Below are positions 60,742 through 64,000 of a stretch of 64,000 nt of DNA, piece after piece; position 1 is the stretch's first letter; every line of letters begins with the position of its first letter. Source of the DNA: Tretioscincus oriximinensis (lineage: Eukaryota > Chordata > Lepidosauria > Squamata > Gymnophthalmidae). The position numbers and the translations under genes were made by a program. The notes under the pieces were generated by a model. The model was given only the letters and a program-made list of their open reading frames with translations, was not told where the DNA came from and did no database searches. Location: NCBI GenBank assembly GCA_022410635.1, contig JAJVDF010000262.1:1219820-1283819 (forward strand). Direction: 5' to 3'.

Positions 60742-62105
60742 TCATCTTTCCCTCTCTGTCTTGGGTGGTGGGGGCATTTATGACTTCTGTGCATAAGCTN
60801 CTATAAAAATTTTGCACATTTCACCAATCGAGGTAAGGCGCATATTACCGTATTAGCAAACATAAATCTTCAGCACCACACTGTCCCCTCTTCTTCCAGA
60901 GCACACCTACCTTCTTCTCCAAGCACCCATATCCCCTTTCTTTCCAGCAGCCACGTCCCCTCATCCCCTTTTCTTCCAGCATCCACATCCTCTCTTATTC
61001 CACTTTTGCGCAGGAGTGAACACACACCAAAAAAATGAAATTGGGAAGAACTGCAACTGCGACAGTTTGGACGGGGAAATCTGTATTGGGGACGTGTGGC
61101 TTGAGAATGACACGTAGTGAACACAGTGACTCTCTGGATTATAGAGGAATTGCATGTGCCCAGCACGGAGCCTCACAACTTTCACTCCTATTTCCCCCCT
61201 CATGAAAACAAATCCTAAGAAATCAAGGAAAATCAACAGAGTCCAATTGACCCTTTCACCCACCATGACAACTGAGGCAGTCTCGGTACCAAAACCTCAC
61301 CTGAAAATGGCTGATCGGGTAAAAATAATCCATTCCTTCTCAACATGCCAGCATTCAACATGTTGCCCCAAGGGGGGATTATTAGAAAACCAGGTAATAA
61401 ATGTTTTAACACCTATGGATCCTTAAGTACTGCTGGCACCTTCCTCTCCTGTAATTGCCTCCCCCCCCTCAGCCATAACACCTCAACTAGCTTTAATTGT
61501 TGAACTGACAGTAATTAAAAACTTTGACATTCAGTAAATATTTGCTTTGTACTTTCTTACATAAAACTGGGATGATCAAAAACAGATCATAATGCTCTTC
61601 TGTGTGAAATTCCTTTAAATACTTTACATGAAGGAAATAATTATTCAGGTTTCAAATATCTCCATTTTTGTTGTCAGAAGATGCCTGAACAGCTATTGGA
61701 GTTTGTACATTTTTTTCATACAGTGACATGCACTTAATAGATTCTAATAAGGAGAAAACACAGTATCTGTGCATCTCAGAATGTTGCAAATTGATCCCTG
61801 GACACCGTAGGGAAATCTTGGCAGTTCTGAAGGAACTACCCTTCTCTTCCTTACATGGCAGAACAGTATTGTACAGTTCCAAATACAAGCATGGTTTATA
61901 ATTGGATGGACCAGCACAGATGTGTTTCTAGAGAATCGTCTCCAAACTTACCTAAAGGCTGACAACATGGGCATGCTTTTTCAGACTTTTGGGGTGAATT
62001 TTAAGTGGGAAGGCAGGTATGATGCAAGGACATTTGTCACACACACCCTCCATAGTACAATTTGCTGTTTTGGTTCTGTTTGGTGGTTGGCCATTGATTG
62101 TAATA
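60742..62105. other. Unassigned sequence
   Basis: No gene. 60880-60990 has tandem-like CCCCTTTTCTTCCAGCA words (TCTTCCAGAGCACAC, TTTCCAGCAGCCAC, TCTTCCAGCATCCAC), a short degenerate repeat of about 35-45 bases. The open frames near 60961-61266 and 61154-61426 have no domain. Confidence 0.4.
60882..60990. repeat. Degenerate minisatellite-like CCTTTCTTCCAGCA repeat
   Basis: Three spaced copies of a TTCTTCCAGCA..CCAC..CCCC motif. Weak and short. Confidence 0.45.
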
Positions 62106-62107
62106 AA

Positions 62108-62152
62108 AAAACAAACTTACTTACTTCTTACTTACTTACCTACCTACCTAAC
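62108..62152. repeat. (ACTT)n/(ACCT)n microsatellite
   Basis: ACAAACTTACTTACTTCTTA CTTACTTACCTACCTACCTA shows a switch from ACTT to ACCT units. Confidence 0.85.
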
Positions 62153-62909
62153 CCTCTACTAGTCTTCTTCATTGGGTTTCACTTAGAGATACTATAATAA
62201 AAGGGGAAAGTTTTTTTCCTTCACCAAGTGTTGCAGACATTATTCCACTTTCCACACCCATTAAAGCTGCTAAACTCCCATCTCCATTTTTTGTGATAAC
62301 CTTTCACTTAGACACAAAGAGGAAGCATTAGAAGCGCAAAGGCTCCCTAGCAATTTTGGAAGAAATAGCCTCCCTTTGAAACCTAAGGTCAACAAATGGG
62401 CAGAAGTTGTGATTTACAGGATGAGTTCTTTATACATCTTTTGAAGCCCGTCAGTGAATGAATGTATTTTGGAAGAGTATCAAGATTTTTTTCCCCAAAA
62501 TGGAACCTCAAATATTCCATCTATCTGTATGGAGCTTTGGGAGGATCATGAATAGAGCAAGCAAACAGAAGTTTGGCAAGGGGGCGGGGGTGGGTGGGTT
62601 ATTTTTTTGATTGTTTTTATTTTGCATTCTAATTTCAAATTCTGAATTGGACTTGTGAACAAAAACAAAGGAAAGAAGCCTGCAAGATTGCAGGTTTTAA
62701 GTGGCAGCTAGTTCTGGGTCACCTGGAACAAACAGCATCATATGTAATTTTTGTCTGCCCTTAACACTGGGACAGAGATATTGTAATGAGGCAGGAAATG
62801 AGAGAATTTCCTTGAAAAACTTTTTTTGTAATAATGGAAATCTTAATTATCCATACACTGATGAGATGTTTACTTAAATCATGGCAAGGAGGCAAAATTC
62901 GTAAGTTCC
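62153..62909. other. Unassigned sequence with a G-rich run at 62579-62600
   Basis: GGGGGCGGGGGTGGGTGGG at 62581-62599 has four G runs with short loops, a good G-quadruplex candidate on the plus strand. Otherwise nothing recognised. Confidence 0.45.
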
Positions 62910-63660
62910 TGTGCTAGAACAGTTGGTTGAGAAGCCTTCTAAAGGAGAACAATCCTCAGCAAGATTAAAGTGAAGCTATATTTGCTTGCTGGCAACAGAA
63001 ACAGTTAGGGAATACCATCTATGGTGTAGTGATCACTCACTTCAAGATCATTGTTTCTTGAACCCTGGGAGCTCTCTTGTGATACAACAAGGATGTGATT
63101 CTTGTTAATGAGATCAGTTTCGAGAAGCTGCAAAAGCCCTGCATAGGTCTTGCCCTAATGGCAACCCTAATCCATAGGTTGTCACTGGCAGTGTCTACAA
63201 GGGTGTCCTAAACATCTGTTTATGCTGTTGCGATAAACAATTTCTGCTAAGACCACTCCTGCTCTAGAAATACAGGCCTTACCTTTCTTCATCTTCTCCC
63301 AGCTGCTTAATCCAAGGAACAGCAAAATAAATCAGTGCTGAAATCTGAATTAACTGAAGTGTGGAGTTAAGGGAACTAGTTCCATTTAGGAGTAAATGTA
63401 ATCCGGGCACAATTGCGGTGATTATTAATTAAAGTTAATTATAGCACTGCTAAATTTGAGTTGCAGTAGCACATAAAGACAAAGGGAGAACTCCAAACAA
63501 TGGTTTGTTCTTCCTTTGTCTCTATGGAATGTTTTAAATTAAGAAAGCTCCAAGGTAAGCAGAAGGATGGTGCCTCAGGCGCTCGCTATTTAAAATGGTT
63601 GAATACCGCCAATGCTATTCATGTGGGATGCCGCTGCTGGTAGGATACTGAAGGGCACAG
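62910..63660. other. Unique interval, candidate conserved non-coding element
   Basis: No repeat of the window intrudes. 63416-63445 reads GCGGTGATTATTAATTAAAG TTAATTATAG, a cluster of homeodomain-type ATTA/TAAT cores, and ACAATGG and TTTGTCTCTATGG words follow. Texture only; no alignment available. Confidence 0.3.
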
Positions 63661-63689
63661 GCAACATCTTCTGACTGTGCTGGTGATGA

Positions 63690-63995
63690 ATAATGGTGGC
63701 CTTTCTGATAAATGCTAGCAGTATCAGTGATAGATGCAGCTGGCACAAGAGTTAGATGCTAATGGCAATATTGATAAATGCTACCGATAGATATTGCTGA
63801 CGCTGATAAAAGAGGCTTTGGCACTGNTAGGTTTTGGTTCTGAAGGAACAAGTGGAAACAAGAGTGATTGATAGTCATAGCTATCCTCATAGATACTGGT
63901 AGCATTAATGATTAATGCCAGTGCTGTACATAATCAATACTGGTAGCATTAGTGAGGACCAATGCCTGTGCTGCTAATAGACAATGAGCGATCAC
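63690..63995. repeat. Degenerate minisatellite, units near 44-47 bp, reaching the window edge
   Basis: The clearest pair is ATACTGGTAGCATTAATGAT at 63893 and ATACTGGTAGCATTAGTGAG at 63937, each followed by AATGCCxGTGCTG. Earlier diverged units share GCTAGCAGTATCAGTGATAG, GATGCTAATGGCAATATTGA and GCTACCGATAGATATTGCTG. The array probably continues past 64000. Confidence 0.6.
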
Positions 63996-64000
63996 TTTAC

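Noticed and set aside
60318..60806. Open frame of 162 codons
   Set aside because: It covers the second hAT MITE and runs past its edge. The text is composition-driven and crosses ambiguous bases.
1..64000. CRISPR array, bacterial operons or phage genes
   Set aside because: No regularly spaced short repeats with unique spacers, no dense long open frames and no ribosome binding sites. The repeat content is that of a vertebrate.

Overview
This is a stretch of nuclear DNA from a vertebrate, most probably a squamate reptile (lizard or gecko type). The evidence is the repeat content: CR1-clade LINEs with 8-bp 3' tail repeats (ATTCTATG and TTCTTATG), L2-type and L1 LINE remnants, a Penelope-like element, several tRNA-derived SINE families, and hAT and Tc1/mariner-type MITEs. 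The sequence is AT-rich and carries scattered single N bases. I found no host protein-coding exon, no functional tRNA or rRNA gene and no CRISPR array. Every open frame with recognisable meaning is a piece of a transposon, and the others are short and unsupported. The window is best read as intergenic or deep intronic DNA.

Layout. 0-10 kb: mostly unique sequence with two clean Tc1-type hairpins (4.28 and 8.23 kb), one of them inside an L2-type reverse transcriptase remnant, a CR1 fragment (6.2 kb) and a 214-bp tandem duplication (8.94-9.37 kb). 11-16 kb: two L1 remnants in opposite orientation and a palindromic hAT MITE. 18-24 kb: a second palindromic hAT MITE with an 8-bp target duplication; a SINE split by a 505-bp inverted-repeat element (19.6-20.4 kb); and a SINE split by an L1 3' end (22.3-23.5 kb). 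25-34 kb: SINEs and a series of CR1-type LINE ends. 33.9-34.5 kb and 60.2-60.7 kb: two copies of one hAT MITE in opposite orientation, each with exact 8-bp target duplications. 35.3 kb: a possible solo LTR. 37.4-38.1 kb: a MITE split by a CR1-type LINE; a second copy of that MITE lies at 50.6-51.0 kb. 39-49 kb: dense SINEs and CR1 remnants. 54.8-55.6 kb: an antisense L2-type LINE. 56.3-57.4 kb: a strongly strand-asymmetric GC-rich block containing a 56-bp minisatellite. 58.4-59.1 kb: a Penelope-like element with a GIY-YIG endonuclease remnant. 63.7-64.0 kb: a degenerate minisatellite running to the window edge.

There is no operon or gene set here. The information lies in the layering of transposons: at least three clear nested insertions give a relative order (SINE family A older than one L1 end and than the inverted-repeat element; the 37-kb MITE older than a CR1-type LINE). 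Between repeat clusters are several unique ATTA/TAAT-rich intervals (about 2.6-3.2, 36.5-37.3, 41.0-41.2 and 62.9-63.7 kb) that look like candidate conserved non-coding elements. That is only an impression from composition and needs alignment to test.
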